Counted from the first letter of the stretch, positions 51,322-61,058 are shown. The stretch is 64,000 nucleotides of DNA from Jiangella alba (GCF_900106035.1 NZ_FNUC01000001.1:186001-250000), one strand, 5' to 3'. A program made the numbers and translations. Notes: generated from the sequence alone by a model not told the origin.

Positions 51322-53477
51322 GCGCCGAGGGAGCGACCGTGAGCCGATCCGATGTCCTGCTGGACGTGCAGGGGCTGAAGACCCACTTCGCGACCGACGA
51401 CGGCGTCGTCCGGGCGGTCGACGGGGTGGACCTGAGCCTCGCCCGCGGCCGCACGACCTGCCTCGTCGGCGAGTCGGGGTGCGGGAAGTCGATCACCGCG
51501 CGGTCCATCCTGCAGCTGGTCGACCCGCCGGGACGGATCACCGCGGGCCACGTCTGGTGGCACGGCGACCCCGACGCGGCCGAGCCGGCCGACCTCGCCG
51601 CGCTGGACCCGCGCGGCGAGCGGATGCGGTCGATGCGCGGCGCCGACATCTCGATGATCTTCCAGGAGCCGATGGCCGCGATGTCGCCGATGTACACCGT
51701 CGGCGAGCAGCTGGTCGAGGCGATCCAGCTGCACCTGCCGCTGTCGCGCCGCGAGGCCACCGAGAAGGCGGTGCACCTGCTCGGCCGGGTCGGCATCCCG
51801 CGGCCGGAGCAGCGGATGCACGCCTACTCGTTCCAGCTCTCCGGCGGCATGTGCCAGCGGGTCATGATCGCCATGGCGCTGGCCTGCGAGCCGTCGCTGC
51901 TGATCGCGGACGAGCCGACCACCGCCCTGGACGTCACCACGCAGGCCCGCATCCTCGACCTGCTGGCCGAGCTGCAGGCCGACACCGGCATGGCGATGCT
52001 GTTCATCACCCACGACCTCGGTGTGGTCGCGGAGATCGCCGACGACGTCGCCGTCATGTACCTCGGCCAGGTGGTCGAGGAGGGGTCGGTCACCGACGTG
52101 TTCGACCACCCCCGCCACCCCTACACGCAGGCGCTGATCGCGTCGGTCCCGCGGCTGGGCAGCCGGGGCGGGCGGACGTCGCGGCTGGCCGCCATCGAGG
52201 GGATCGTCCCGCACCCGCTGCTGCGCCCGGCCGGCTGCTCGTTCCACCCGCGCTGCCACGCGCCGGTCGGCGACGCCTGCGAGGAGCTGACGCCCGAGCT
52301 GCACGCCGTGGACGGCGGGCCGGCGGCGCGCTGCCACTGGTACGACGACGCCCTGCGGCCGGAGGGGCGGACGCTGCCGGTCATCCCGGCCGAGCCCGCC
52401 GTCGCCGCCACTGCCCCGGCGCCGGTCCCGCGCGACGAGGCGGCGCCGGTGCTCGAGGTGCGCGACCTCACCGTGCACTACCCGGTGAAGCGCGGCCTGC
52501 TCAACCGCACCGTCGGGCACGTCCGCGCCGTCGACGGCGTGGGCCTCACCATCGCGGCCGGCGAGACGCTGGGCCTGGTCGGCGAGTCCGGCTGCGGCAA
52601 GACCACGCTGGGCCGGGCGGTCGTGCGGGCGCTCGCGCCGACGTCCGGGCAGATCGTCTACCACGGCGACAAGGGCGCGGTGGACCTCGCCGGGCTGTCC
52701 GACTCCGCGCTGCGGGCGTACCGCGGCCAGGTCCGGATGATCTTCCAGGACCCGTTCAGTGCGCTGAACCCGCGCATGACGCTGCTGCAGCTGCTGGCCG
52801 AGCCGTTCCGCAACCCGGCGGTGCGCCGCGGCCACATCGACTCCGAGACCGAGCAGCGGGTGGCCGACATGCTGGTCCGCGTCGGGCTGCGCCCGGAGTA
52901 CATGCGCCGCTACCCGCACGCGTTCTCCGGCGGCCAGCGCCAGCGGGTCAACATCGCGCGGGCGCTGATCACCCGGCCCCGGCTGGTCGTCGCCGACGAG
53001 GCGGTGTCGGCGCTCGACGTGTCGGTGCGCGCGCAGATCCTCAACCTGCTCGCCGACCTGCGCGACGAGTACGACTTCACCTACCTGTTCATCAGCCACG
53101 ACCTGTCGGTCGTCGAGCACCTGTGCGACCGCGTCGCGGTGATGTACCTCGGCCGGATCGTCGAGACCACGACGACGGACCGGTTGTTCGACGCGCCGCG
53201 GCACCCGTACACCGAGGCGCTGCTCTCGGCGGTGCCGGTCGCCGACCCGCACCGCCGCGGCGGCCGGACGACGCGGCTGTCCGACGAGCTGCCCGACCCG
53301 GCCGCTCCCCCGCCCGGCTGCGCGTTCCACACCCGCTGCCCACACGCGCGCGCCGAGCGCTGCGGCACCGAGGTCCCGCAGCTGCGCGGCATCGCGCCGG
53401 ACCACGACGTCGCCTGTCACCACGCCGAAGCCCTGGAGCTTCGCGGCGTGCGCCACCCGATCTCGTCGCCGAGCTGA
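51318..53477 (+). CDS. Fused dual ATPase of the ABC importer (DppD-DppF type)
   Basis: A 719-residue protein with two complete ATPase halves. Half 1 (about 12-330): Walker A GESGCGKS (51-58), signature [15 protein letters not shown], Walker [14 protein letters not shown], and the oligopeptide C-terminal [11 protein letters not shown]. Half 2 (about 378-715): [42 protein letters not shown] (E-A-V instead of E-P-T), and [16 protein letters not shown]. The fused form is like GsiA. A proline/alanine linker joins the halves. ATG 51318 overlaps the permease stop; GTG 51339 is an alternative. Confidence 0.9.
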   Translation: MSAEGATVSRSDVLLDVQGLKTHFATDDGVVRAVDGVDLSLARGRTTCLVGESGCGKSITARSILQLVDPPGRITAGHVWWHGDPDAAEPADLAALDPRGERMRSMRGADISMIFQEPMAAMSPMYTVGEQLVEAIQLHLPLSRREATEKAVHLLGRVGIPRPEQRMHAYSFQLSGGMCQRVMIAMALACEPSLLIADEPTTALDVTTQARILDLLAELQADTGMAMLFITHDLGVVAEIADDVAVMYLGQVVEEGSVTDVFDHPRHPYTQALIASVPRLGSRGGRTSRLAAIEGIVPHPLLRPAGCSFHPRCHAPVGDACEELTPELHAVDGGPAARCHWYDDALRPEGRTLPVIPAEPAVAATAPAPVPRDEAAPVLEVRDLTVHYPVKRGLLNRTVGHVRAVDGVGLTIAAGETLGLVGESGCGKTTLGRAVVRALAPTSGQIVYHGDKGAVDLAGLSDSALRAYRGQVRMIFQDPFSALNPRMTLLQLLAEPFRNPAVRRGHIDSETEQRVADMLVRVGLRPEYMRRYPHAFSGGQRQRVNIARALITRPRLVVADEAVSALDVSVRAQILNLLADLRDEYDFTYLFISHDLSVVEHLCDRVAVMYLGRIVETTTTDRLFDAPRHPYTEALLSAVPVADPHRRGGRTTRLSDELPDPAAPPPGCAFHTRCPHARAERCGTEVPQLRGIAPDHDVACHHAEALELRGVRHPISSPS

Positions 53478-53508
53478 GGCCGGCGACCCGGTAGAGGAGG
53501 TACCGCAC

Positions 53509-55182
53509 ATGGCCGAATCCCTCACCCGACGCCGGTTACTCGGAGCGGCAGGCGCGACCGGCGCCTGGCTCGCCTGGGCAGCAGCCGGCAACTCCGCCCA
53601 CGCCGTCTGGGCGAAGCCGCGTTTCACCGTCAATCCGTTCACCCTCGGCGTCGCGTCCGGCGAGCCGTGCCCGGACGGCGTCGTGCTCTGGACCAGGCTG
53701 GCGCCGGACCCGCTGGCCGCCGACGGCGCCGGCGGCATGCCCGCACAGGTCGTGCAGGTGCAGTGGCAGGTGGCGACGGACCCGGCGTTCAGCCACGTCG
53801 TCGCCACCGGCACCGAGCGCGCGACACCGGAGCTCGGGCACTCCGTCCACGCCGAGGTCACCGGCCTGAGCCCGGACCGGGAGTACTTCTACCGGTTCCG
53901 CGTCGGCGCCGACACCAGCGCCGTCGGCCGCACCAAGACCACCCCCGTGGCGCCCGGCGGCAGCCGGCTGAAGTTCGCGCTGGCCTGCTGCCAGAACTAC
54001 GCCGCCGGCTACTACACCGCGTACGAGCACCTCGCCCAGCAGGACATCGACCTGGTGGTGTTCGTCGGCGACTACATCTACGAGGGCCCCGGCCAGGGCA
54101 CGATCGGCCGGCCGCACCAGCCGCCGCGGGAGATCTTCACGCTGGCCGACTACCGGATCCGCTACGCGCAGTACAAGTCCGACCCCGCGCTGCAGGCCGC
54201 GCACGCCCGGGCGCCCTGGCTGGTCGTGTTCGACGACCACGAGGTCGACAACAACTGGACCGGCGACCTGCCCAGCGACGACCAGACCGTCGAGGACTTC
54301 CTGCGGCGTCGGGCGCTGGCGTTCCAGGCGTACTACGAGTCGATGCCGCTGCGCCCGTTCTCCGCGCCCGTCGGCGACGACATCCAGATCTACCGGCGCT
54401 CCACCTGGGGCGGGCTGGCGACGTTCCACGTCGTCGACACCCGGCAGTACCGCGACCCGTACGCCTGCGGCGGCGCCGACTTCTCCACCTGCCCCGAGGC
54501 GTTCGACCCGGCCCGCACGATGCTCGGGTTCCCGCAGGAGGCGTGGCTGGCCGACGGGTTCCGCCAGTCGCGGACCCGCTGGGACTTCGTCGCCCAGCAG
54601 GGCGCGTTCGTCCGGCGCTGGGTCGACCAGAACGGCGTGCTGATGCTGAAGATGGACGCGTGGGACGGCTACGTCGGCTCCCAGCAGCGGGTGACGCAGG
54701 CCTGGGTCGACGCCGGCGTGCGCAACCCGGTCGTGCTGTCCGGCGACATCCACGCGCACTGGGCCTCGGACCTGAAACTCGACTACGACACCGCCGGCGC
54801 GCCGCTGGTGGGGTCGGAGCTGATCGCGACGTCCATCTCGTCCGGTGGCACCGGCCGCGACCACGTCCCCGGCGTGCACCCCACCTTCGCCGACAACCCG
54901 CACCTGCGCTTCTACACCAACCTGCGCGGCTACATCACCGTCACCGTGACACCGGAGCAGCTGCAGGCCGACTACCAGTGCGTCCGCGACGTCATGGTCC
55001 CGGGCGCCGAGGTGTTCCGGCGGGCGTCGTTCGTCATCGACGACGGCGTGCGCGGGATGCGCCAGATCTACGACGGGCCGCCCGCCGCGGCGCCGGCCCG
55101 CGAGCTCACCGAGGCCGAGCGGCGCAAGGCCATCGACGAACTGATCGCCTGGGAGTCCGGCGACGAGCAGGAGGGGGTGTGA
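53509..55182 (+). CDS. PhoD-type alkaline phosphatase, Tat-exported
   Basis: A 557-residue phosphodiesterase/phosphatase. The Tat signal has LTRRRLLGAAGATGAWLAWA and ends at an A-H-A-like site near residue 36. A PhoD_N beta domain (about 40-150) precedes the metallophosphatase: VFVGDYIYEG, FDDHEVDNNW and VVLSGDIHAHW hold the metal ligands. PhoD enzymes release phosphate from phosphodiesters, including teichoic acids, at the cell surface. Placement inside an importer operon (31 bp after the ATPase gene, GAGGAGG ribosome site) suggests it trims a phosphorylated substrate before uptake. Confidence 0.92.
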   Translation: MAESLTRRRLLGAAGATGAWLAWAAAGNSAHAVWAKPRFTVNPFTLGVASGEPCPDGVVLWTRLAPDPLAADGAGGMPAQVVQVQWQVATDPAFSHVVATGTERATPELGHSVHAEVTGLSPDREYFYRFRVGADTSAVGRTKTTPVAPGGSRLKFALACCQNYAAGYYTAYEHLAQQDIDLVVFVGDYIYEGPGQGTIGRPHQPPREIFTLADYRIRYAQYKSDPALQAAHARAPWLVVFDDHEVDNNWTGDLPSDDQTVEDFLRRRALAFQAYYESMPLRPFSAPVGDDIQIYRRSTWGGLATFHVVDTRQYRDPYACGGADFSTCPEAFDPARTMLGFPQEAWLADGFRQSRTRWDFVAQQGAFVRRWVDQNGVLMLKMDAWDGYVGSQQRVTQAWVDAGVRNPVVLSGDIHAHWASDLKLDYDTAGAPLVGSELIATSISSGGTGRDHVPGVHPTFADNPHLRFYTNLRGYITVTVTPEQLQADYQCVRDVMVPGAEVFRRASFVIDDGVRGMRQIYDGPPAAAPARELTEAERRKAIDELIAWESGDEQEGV

Positions 55183-56996
55183 CCTCTCCGTTCGACGGCA
55201 ATCCGCTGTCCGGCCGGGACGACCTGCAGCGGGCGGTGCGGGACCTGTGGGCTCCCGTCGCCGCCCGGCTCAGCCCAGGCCGGGCGCGGGCCCGCCTGGG
55301 CCACACCGCCGCCATGTTCCCCGACGTCGCGGCCGAGCTGGAGGGGTTCGCCCGGCCGCTCTGGGGGCTGGCGCCGCTGGCCGCCGGCGGCGGCGAGGTG
55401 GACTGGGCGCCGATCCGCGCCGGCCTGGCCGCCGGCGCGGACCCGGCCCACCCGGAGTACTGGCGCCCGCCCGGCCACCGCGACCAGCGGCTGGTCGAGA
55501 TGGCCGCCATCGGCGTGGCGCTCGCGCTGGTCCCGGACCGGGTCTGGACCCCGCTGCCGCAGCTGGCGCGGGACGGGCTGGCCGCGTGGCTGGCCGAGAT
55601 CAACCGGGTCGACGTGGTCGACAACAACTGGCTGTTCTTCCGCGTCCTCGTCAACGTCGGGCTGGAGCGCGTGGGCGCGCCCGAGTACGACCCGGACGCC
55701 GAGGCCGCCGCCCTGAACCGGCTCGAGACGTTCTACCTGCGCGACGGCTGGTACCAGGACGGTCCCACCGGCCGGTGCGACTACTACGTCCCATGGGCCA
55801 TGCACTACTACGGCCTGCTGTACGCGCGGCTGGCCGGCCACCGCGACCCCGCCCGCGCCGACCGGTTCCGCGACCGCGCCGCCCGGTTCGCGCACCAGCA
55901 CGTGCACTGGTTCGCCGACGACGGCGCGGCCGTGCCGTACGGGCGCAGCCTCACCTACCGGTTCGCCCAGCACGCGTTCTGGGGCGCGCTCGCCTACGCC
56001 GACGTCGAGGCGTTGCCGTGGGGCGTGGTCAAGGGCCTGCTGCTGCGCGGCCTGCGCTGGTGGGCGGACCGCCCGATCGCCGACAACGCCGGCGTGCTGA
56101 CCATCGGGTACGGCCGGCCGAACCTCATCATGGCCGAGGGCTACAACTCGCCCGGGTCGCCGTACTGGGCGATGAAGGCGTTCCTGCCGCTCGCGCTGCC
56201 CGCCGACCACCCGTTCTGGCGGGCCGAGGAGGCGCCGCTGCCGGAACTCGACGCCGTCACCACCCAGCCGGCGCCCGGCATGGTGCACTGCCGCTCCGAC
56301 GGGCACGTCTTCACACTGGCCGCCGGGCAGCCCGGTGCGCGGTTCCGGCACGGCGGCGAGAAGTACGCCAAGTTCGCCTACTCGACGGCGTTCGGGTTCA
56401 GCGTGCCGGGCGGCGGCCCCGGGCTGGCCGAGCACGCCCCCGACTCCATGCTCGCGCTCAGCGACGACGACGTGCACTGGCGGGCCCGCACCGACCCGGA
56501 CGAGACGCGCGTCGGCGACGGCGTCGTGTGGTCGCGCTGGACGCCGTGGCCGGACGTCGAGGTCGACACCTGGCTGCTGCCGTGGCTGCCCTGGCACGTG
56601 CGGGTGCACCGCCTCAGCACGTCGCGGACGCTGTTCAGCGCGGAGGGCGGCTGGGCCGTCGGCCGCGACGACGACGCGCCGCCGGCCGCGCCGGACGGTC
56701 CCGGCGCGGCCGCGGCGTCCGGCCCCGGCGGCGCCAGCGGGCTGCGCGACCTGCTCGGAGGCAGAGACGGCGTCACCGTCCTGACCGGCCCGAACACCAA
56801 CCTGCTGGAGCCGCGGGCGACACTGCCGACGCTGCGCGGCCGGCACGGCCCGGGCGAGCACTGGCTGGTGTGCGCGGTGCTCGGCACCACCCGGCCGGAC
56901 ACCTGGACGGCATCCTGGACCAGTCCGCCGACCCTGGACCGGCTGCGCGCCGTGCTGCCGGCCGAGGTCGACCTCCCGGAGGTGATCACGTCGTGA
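55179..56996 (+). CDS. DUF2264 domain protein
   Basis: A 605-residue protein covered by DUF2264. The front (NPLSGRDDLQRAVRDLWAP) and the segments VVDNNWLFFRVLVNVGLERVG, WYQDGPTGRCDYYVPWAMHY and YGRSLTYRFAQHAFWGALAY are the conserved parts. The first ~400 residues look like an alpha/alpha-barrel, as in polysaccharide lyases and GH88-like hydrolases; the rest is beta-rich. No signal peptide is visible, so it is cytoplasmic. The activity is unproven in the family; in catabolic loci like this one a lyase or hydrolase role is likely. It starts with GTG overlapping the phosphatase stop (GTGA). Confidence 0.85.
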   Translation: MTSPFDGNPLSGRDDLQRAVRDLWAPVAARLSPGRARARLGHTAAMFPDVAAELEGFARPLWGLAPLAAGGGEVDWAPIRAGLAAGADPAHPEYWRPPGHRDQRLVEMAAIGVALALVPDRVWTPLPQLARDGLAAWLAEINRVDVVDNNWLFFRVLVNVGLERVGAPEYDPDAEAAALNRLETFYLRDGWYQDGPTGRCDYYVPWAMHYYGLLYARLAGHRDPARADRFRDRAARFAHQHVHWFADDGAAVPYGRSLTYRFAQHAFWGALAYADVEALPWGVVKGLLLRGLRWWADRPIADNAGVLTIGYGRPNLIMAEGYNSPGSPYWAMKAFLPLALPADHPFWRAEEAPLPELDAVTTQPAPGMVHCRSDGHVFTLAAGQPGARFRHGGEKYAKFAYSTAFGFSVPGGGPGLAEHAPDSMLALSDDDVHWRARTDPDETRVGDGVVWSRWTPWPDVEVDTWLLPWLPWHVRVHRLSTSRTLFSAEGGWAVGRDDDAPPAAPDGPGAAAASGPGGASGLRDLLGGRDGVTVLTGPNTNLLEPRATLPTLRGRHGPGEHWLVCAVLGTTRPDTWTASWTSPPTLDRLRAVLPAEVDLPEVITS

Positions 56997-58345
56997 CGGC
57001 ACCCCGCCGCCCCAACGTCCTGTTCCTGATGACCGACGAGCACCGCTTCGACGTCGCGGGGTTCGCCGGCGACCCGGTGGTGCGCACGCCGGTGCTGGAC
57101 GAGCTGGCCCGCGGCGCCGTGGTGTTCGGCAACGCCTACACGCCGGCGCCGATCTGCGTGCCCGGGCGGCAGGCGATGATGGCCGGGCAGTTCCCCCGGC
57201 ACTGCGGCGTCGAGCGGTTCGGCGACGACCTCGCACCCGGCCACCTCACCTTCGCCCGCCAGCTCGCGCTGCACGGCTACCGCACCGTCGCGGCCGGCAA
57301 GCTGCACCACGTCGGCGTCGACCAGGCGCAGGGCTGGACGCACCTGATCGGCATGGAGAGCGGCGTCGCGCCGCACCACCTCGCCGGCCGCGACGAGGAC
57401 TCCTACCGCGGCCTGCCGACCCCGGCCGCGCACAAGTGGTCACAGGCCACCGAGGTCCAGCGGGCCGGCATCGGGCGGTCGCCGTACGTGGCCCGCGACG
57501 AGTACACGGTGGCCGGGGCGCTGCAGTACGTCCACGAGCACTTCGTCGACAGCTACTACGACCGCGCCATCCCCGAGGTGCCGCTGCTGCTCAAGGTGAG
57601 CCTGCACCAGCCGCACTACCCGTACCTCACCCCGCACCGGGAGCTGTTCGAGCACTACCTCATCCGGGTGCCGCTGTACGAGGACCAGGAGCTGTCGTCC
57701 CACCCCGTGCTCGGCGGGCGGCGGCACGTCGTGCGCGCCGGCATCGAGGTCACACGGCGCGAGCAGCAGCGTGCGGTGGCCGCCTACTACGCGATGATCG
57801 AGGCCGCCGACGGGCTGTTCGGCCAGGTGCTCGACGGGCTGCGGCTGGCCGGGCAGGACCTCGACGACTGGATCGTCGTGTTCACCAGCGACCACGGCGA
57901 GATGCTCGGCGAGCACGGCGTGTGGGAGAAGCAGCGGTTCTACGAGGGCAGCGCGCGGGTGCCGCTGTTCGTCCGCTGGCCGCGGCGCTTCGCCCCGTCC
58001 GCCGTGACCCGGAACGTCAGCCTCTGCGACCTCTACGCCACCCTCTGCGAGCTGACCGGGGTACCGGTGCCGAAGGGCCTGGACAGCCGGAGCCTGACGC
58101 CGCTGCTGTCCGGCGACCCGTCCGGCTGGGACGACGAGGCGGTCTCGCAGTTCGACGGCACCCGGCTGATGATCAAGCGGGGCGCGCTCAAGTACCAGTG
58201 GTACGGCGACGAGGGTCCCGAGGTGCTGTTCGATCTCGAGGCCGACCCGGGCGAGCGGTACGACGTCGTCGCGGACCCGCGCCACGCTCCGGCGCTGGCC
58301 GGGTTCCGGCTGCGCCGCGACGAGCTGGGGTTCGGGCCGGGCTGA
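56993..58345 (+). CDS. Sulfatase-like hydrolase with CVPGR active-site motif
   Basis: A 450-residue alkaline phosphatase superfamily enzyme. Metal ligands start in FLMTDEHRFDVAG (D15-E16-H17 where classic sulfatases have D-D), and TSDHGEMLGEHGVWEK is the second metal site. The formylglycine position is C55 in ICVPGRQAMMAGQF: C-V-P-G-R keeps the C, P and R of C-x-P-x-R but has Gly in place of Ser/Ala. The D-E-H pattern is seen in phosphonate monoester hydrolases and related sulfatases. No signal peptide is present. It may remove a sulfate or phosphate diester from the imported compound. GTG start overlaps the DUF2264 stop. It is the last gene of the operon. Confidence 0.88.
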   Translation: MTAPRRPNVLFLMTDEHRFDVAGFAGDPVVRTPVLDELARGAVVFGNAYTPAPICVPGRQAMMAGQFPRHCGVERFGDDLAPGHLTFARQLALHGYRTVAAGKLHHVGVDQAQGWTHLIGMESGVAPHHLAGRDEDSYRGLPTPAAHKWSQATEVQRAGIGRSPYVARDEYTVAGALQYVHEHFVDSYYDRAIPEVPLLLKVSLHQPHYPYLTPHRELFEHYLIRVPLYEDQELSSHPVLGGRRHVVRAGIEVTRREQQRAVAAYYAMIEAADGLFGQVLDGLRLAGQDLDDWIVVFTSDHGEMLGEHGVWEKQRFYEGSARVPLFVRWPRRFAPSAVTRNVSLCDLYATLCELTGVPVPKGLDSRSLTPLLSGDPSGWDDEAVSQFDGTRLMIKRGALKYQWYGDEGPEVLFDLEADPGERYDVVADPRHAPALAGFRLRRDELGFGPG

Positions 58346-58355
58346 CGCGGCGGCC

Positions 58356-58395
58356 GCGGCGGGTCGCGGGAACCGGCCGCGGCGACCCCCGCCGC
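58356..58395 (+). terminator. GC-rich stem-loop after the importer operon
   Basis: Left arm 58356-58367 (GCGGCGGGTCGC) pairs with 58382-58395 with a two-base bulge around a 14-base loop. It begins ten bases after the sulfatase stop. There is no T-run, as often in actinobacteria. Confidence 0.45.
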
Positions 58396-58400
58396 CCGGT

Positions 58401-58406
58401 TAGGGT
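58401..58406 (+). promoter_or_regulatory. -10 box of leaderless ydcF-like gene
   Basis: TAGGGT ends six bases before the ATG at 58413, placing the start of transcription at the start codon. No ribosome site is present. Confidence 0.45.
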
Positions 58407-58412
58407 GCGCGC

Positions 58413-59414
58413 ATGACGTCGCAGCTCGTGATCGGCGGCGCCCTGCTCGCCGTCTTCGCCTGGCGCTTCCACCGCGAGCCGCGACGGCTGAGCAACGGAC
58501 TCCTGCTGCTGTTCGGCGCCGGGTTCCTGCTGCTCGGGCTGCTCGACGAGCTGGCGCCGGAGGTGCTGGTCGTCCTCATCGCGGTGTCGCCGCTGCTCGT
58601 CGTCGGGCTGGCGGTGCTGCTGATCGTCAACGGCGTGCGCGTGCTGCGCCGCGAGCGGTTCCGGCTCGGCAACGCGATGTCGCTGCTGGCCGGGCTCGCC
58701 ATCGTCGCCGTGGTGGTGGTGGTCCCGGCGGGCTTCCTGATCGCCGCCCGTTCGCGGGAGCCCGGCGTGCTGCCGGCGCTGCTGCTGTCGCTGCTCGGCG
58801 TGGCCGGCTACGTCGGGTTCCTGTTCACGCTGGTGACGCTGTACGCGCTGGTGTACTCGCGGCTCCGGCCGACGCTCGGCAGCGCCGCGATCGTCGTGCT
58901 CGGGTCCGCCGTCCCCCGCGGGACGGTGCCGCCGCTGCTGGCCGCCCGCCTGGACCGGGCCGTCGAGCTGTACCACCGCGAGGTGGCCGCGGGCCACGCG
59001 CCGCTGGTCATCGCGTCCGGCGGGCAGGGTCCGGACGAGCCGGTCGCCGAGGCGCACGCGATGGGCCACTACCTGCGTGAGCACGGCCTCCCGGCCGAGG
59101 TGGTGGCCGAGGAGGACCGGTCCCGGTCGACCCGCGAGAACCTCGTCCTCAGCCACCGGCTGCTGGCCGCACGCGGCGACGACGGCCGGCTGCTCGTCGT
59201 CACCAGCAGCTACCACGCCCTGCGCGCCGCCATCCAGTCCCGGCAGCTGCGGCTGCCCGCGCAGGTGGCCGGCGCCAAGACCGCCCGCTACTACGTCCCC
59301 AACGCGTTCCTGCGCGAGTTCGTGGCGCTGCTGGCCGACCACAAGCTGCTGCACGGCACCATGCTCGCGCTGATCGCCGCCGGGCCGGTGCTGCTCTACC
59401 TGCTCGTGACCTGA
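58413..59414 (+). CDS. YdcF family (DUF218) membrane protein
   Basis: A 333-residue protein. The N-terminal half (1-150) has about five membrane segments (LLLLFGAGFLLLGLLDELAP, LVVLIAVSPLLVVGLAVLL and others). The DUF218 domain (about 160-315) has AIVVLGSAVPRG, VIASGGQGPDEPVAEAHAM, EDRSRSTRENLVLSHRLL and VVTSSYHALRAAI. A last hydrophobic helix ends the protein. Related proteins (SanA, ElyC) act on envelope integrity and lipid carriers. A leaderless start is likely. A T-tailed terminator overlaps its stop codon. Confidence 0.88.
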   Translation: MTSQLVIGGALLAVFAWRFHREPRRLSNGLLLLFGAGFLLLGLLDELAPEVLVVLIAVSPLLVVGLAVLLIVNGVRVLRRERFRLGNAMSLLAGLAIVAVVVVVPAGFLIAARSREPGVLPALLLSLLGVAGYVGFLFTLVTLYALVYSRLRPTLGSAAIVVLGSAVPRGTVPPLLAARLDRAVELYHREVAAGHAPLVIASGGQGPDEPVAEAHAMGHYLREHGLPAEVVAEEDRSRSTRENLVLSHRLLAARGDDGRLLVVTSSYHALRAAIQSRQLRLPAQVAGAKTARYYVPNAFLREFVALLADHKLLHGTMLALIAAGPVLLYLLVT

Positions 59415-59431
59415 GCGCTCAGGTTCTTCTT
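59410..59431 (+). terminator. Intrinsic terminator after ydcF-like gene
   Basis: The perfect palindrome CCTGAGCGCTCAGG (59410-59423) folds as a 5-bp stem with a GCGC loop. It is followed by TTCTTCTT. It includes the stop codon of the YdcF gene. Confidence 0.6.
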
Positions 59432-59452
59432 AGACGGGTCCTAAGTCCGTCT
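59432..59452. promoter_or_regulatory. Inverted repeat upstream of the DD-peptidase gene
   Basis: AGACGG-N9-CCGTCT lies 25 bp before the ATG at 59478. It is a candidate operator for the two-gene penicillin-binding operon. No regulator gene is adjacent. Confidence 0.45.
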
Positions 59453-59477
59453 CATCGGGCCCGCGCATCGTCATCGC

Positions 59478-61058
59478 ATGACGACACCAACCCGGCGGAC
59501 CGTGCTCGCAGTGATGACGACGGCCCTGGTGGCGCCGGCGGTGGCCCGGCCCGCCGCGGCCACCGGCGCGGAGGACGAGTTCGCGGCGGCGGTGCGCGAC
59601 ATCGTCGGGCGGCCGGAGTTCGCCGGGGCGCGCTGGGGCGCCGTGATCGGCCGTCCCGGCGCCGACCCGGTCTACGCGCTGCGGCCGGACGAGCTGTTCG
59701 CCGCGGGGTCGTCGTCGAAGATCTTCATCGCCGCCACCGCGTACTCGTCGCTGGGGCCGGACCACCGCTTCCGCACCCCGGTGTACCGGACCGGCCCGGT
59801 CGAGGACGGCGTGCTGCACGGCGACCTCGTCCTCGTGGCCGGCGGCGACCTCGTGCTGGGCGGGCGGATCCAGCCGGACGGGTCGGTCTGGGCGCCGGAG
59901 CCCGACCACACCTACCCCGGCCGGCCGCCGGCGCCGGGCGATCCGCTCGCGGTGCTGCGGACGCTGGCGGCCGAGGTGGCGGCGGCCGGCATCACCCGGG
60001 TCGGCGGGCACGTCCTCGTCGACGCGTCGCTCTACGCCGAGACGCCGGAGTCCGCGGGCGGCGTCGCGATGACGGTGTCGCCGCTGACGCTCAACGACAA
60101 CGTGATCGACGTGACCATCACGCCCGGCGGCTCCCCGGGCGGTCGCGCGCGCCTGACGATCTCGCCGGACGTCGGCTACGTGTCGATCGTCAACGAGGTC
60201 GCCACCGTCGCGGCCGGCGGACCGCCCGGGCGGCCACTGCGCTACACCGGCGACGCCGAGAACGCCGACGGCACCCGGACCGTCACCCTCACCGGCGACC
60301 TCCCGGCCGGCGCGCCGGACTTCCACTGGAACTACCCCGTCCCCGGGCCGGCCCGGTTCGGTGAGCTGGCCTTCGCCCGGGCGCTGCGCGAGGCCGGCGT
60401 CGAGGCGCGGGCGCGTCCGTCGTCCGGTCCCGCCGCACCGGCGCCCGAGCACTACACCCGGCCGAAGCGGGTCGCCGAGCACGTGTCGCCGCCGCTGTCG
60501 GAGGTGGTGAAGGTGATGCTCAAGCCCAGCTCGAACGTGCACGCGACCGGCTGGCAGTACGTCATCGGCGCCCTCGCCGGCCACGACCGCGACGACCCGC
60601 TCGCGGGGTACGCGCGGCTGCGGCAGCGGCTGTTCCGGCGGGCCGGACTGGACACCGATCCGCCCGGCGGCGCCGACAACGACTACACCCCCACATTCTT
60701 CGTCGACTTCCTCTCCTTCCTCAGCCGGCAGCGCTGGCTGCCCGAGTTCCGCCCGTCGCTGGCGATCCTGGGCCGCGACGGCACCCTCACCGACGTCTCC
60801 GCCGACTCGCCCGCGGCCGGGCACGTCTTCGCGAAGACCGGCACGTCGCACCGCGGCGGCGGCCCGGACACCGATCAGGACCTCGCCAAGGCGCTGGCCG
60901 GCTTCATCGAGCGGCCGGGCGGCGACTCGCTGCTGTTCGGCGTCTTCATGGAGCACACCGTGCCGGCCGCCGACGCGACGAAGGTCCAGCAGCTGGCCGG
61001 CCAGGCCATCGGCGACATCGTCACCGCGGCGTACCTGCTGCTCGGGGAGGAGGCGTGA
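59478..61058 (+). CDS. dacB: D-alanyl-D-alanine carboxypeptidase/endopeptidase (PBP4 type)
   Basis: A 526-residue low-molecular-weight penicillin-binding protein of the S13 family. A signal peptide covers about residues 1-29 (RRTVLAVMTTALVAPAVARPAAA), with a twin-arginine-like front. The active-site motifs are S-x-x-K in AAGSSSKIFIAA (near 77), S-x-N in KPSSNVHATGW (near 352) and K-T-G in FAKTGTSHRGG (near 454). A long insert domain sits between the first two motifs, as in PBP4/DacB. It cuts D-Ala-D-Ala peptides or cross-links in peptidoglycan outside the cell. Its stop overlaps the next start (GTGA), so the two are coupled. Confidence 0.92.
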   Translation: MTTPTRRTVLAVMTTALVAPAVARPAAATGAEDEFAAAVRDIVGRPEFAGARWGAVIGRPGADPVYALRPDELFAAGSSSKIFIAATAYSSLGPDHRFRTPVYRTGPVEDGVLHGDLVLVAGGDLVLGGRIQPDGSVWAPEPDHTYPGRPPAPGDPLAVLRTLAAEVAAAGITRVGGHVLVDASLYAETPESAGGVAMTVSPLTLNDNVIDVTITPGGSPGGRARLTISPDVGYVSIVNEVATVAAGGPPGRPLRYTGDAENADGTRTVTLTGDLPAGAPDFHWNYPVPGPARFGELAFARALREAGVEARARPSSGPAAPAPEHYTRPKRVAEHVSPPLSEVVKVMLKPSSNVHATGWQYVIGALAGHDRDDPLAGYARLRQRLFRRAGLDTDPPGGADNDYTPTFFVDFLSFLSRQRWLPEFRPSLAILGRDGTLTDVSADSPAAGHVFAKTGTSHRGGGPDTDQDLAKALAGFIERPGGDSLLFGVFMEHTVPAADATKVQQLAGQAIGDIVTAAYLLLGEEA

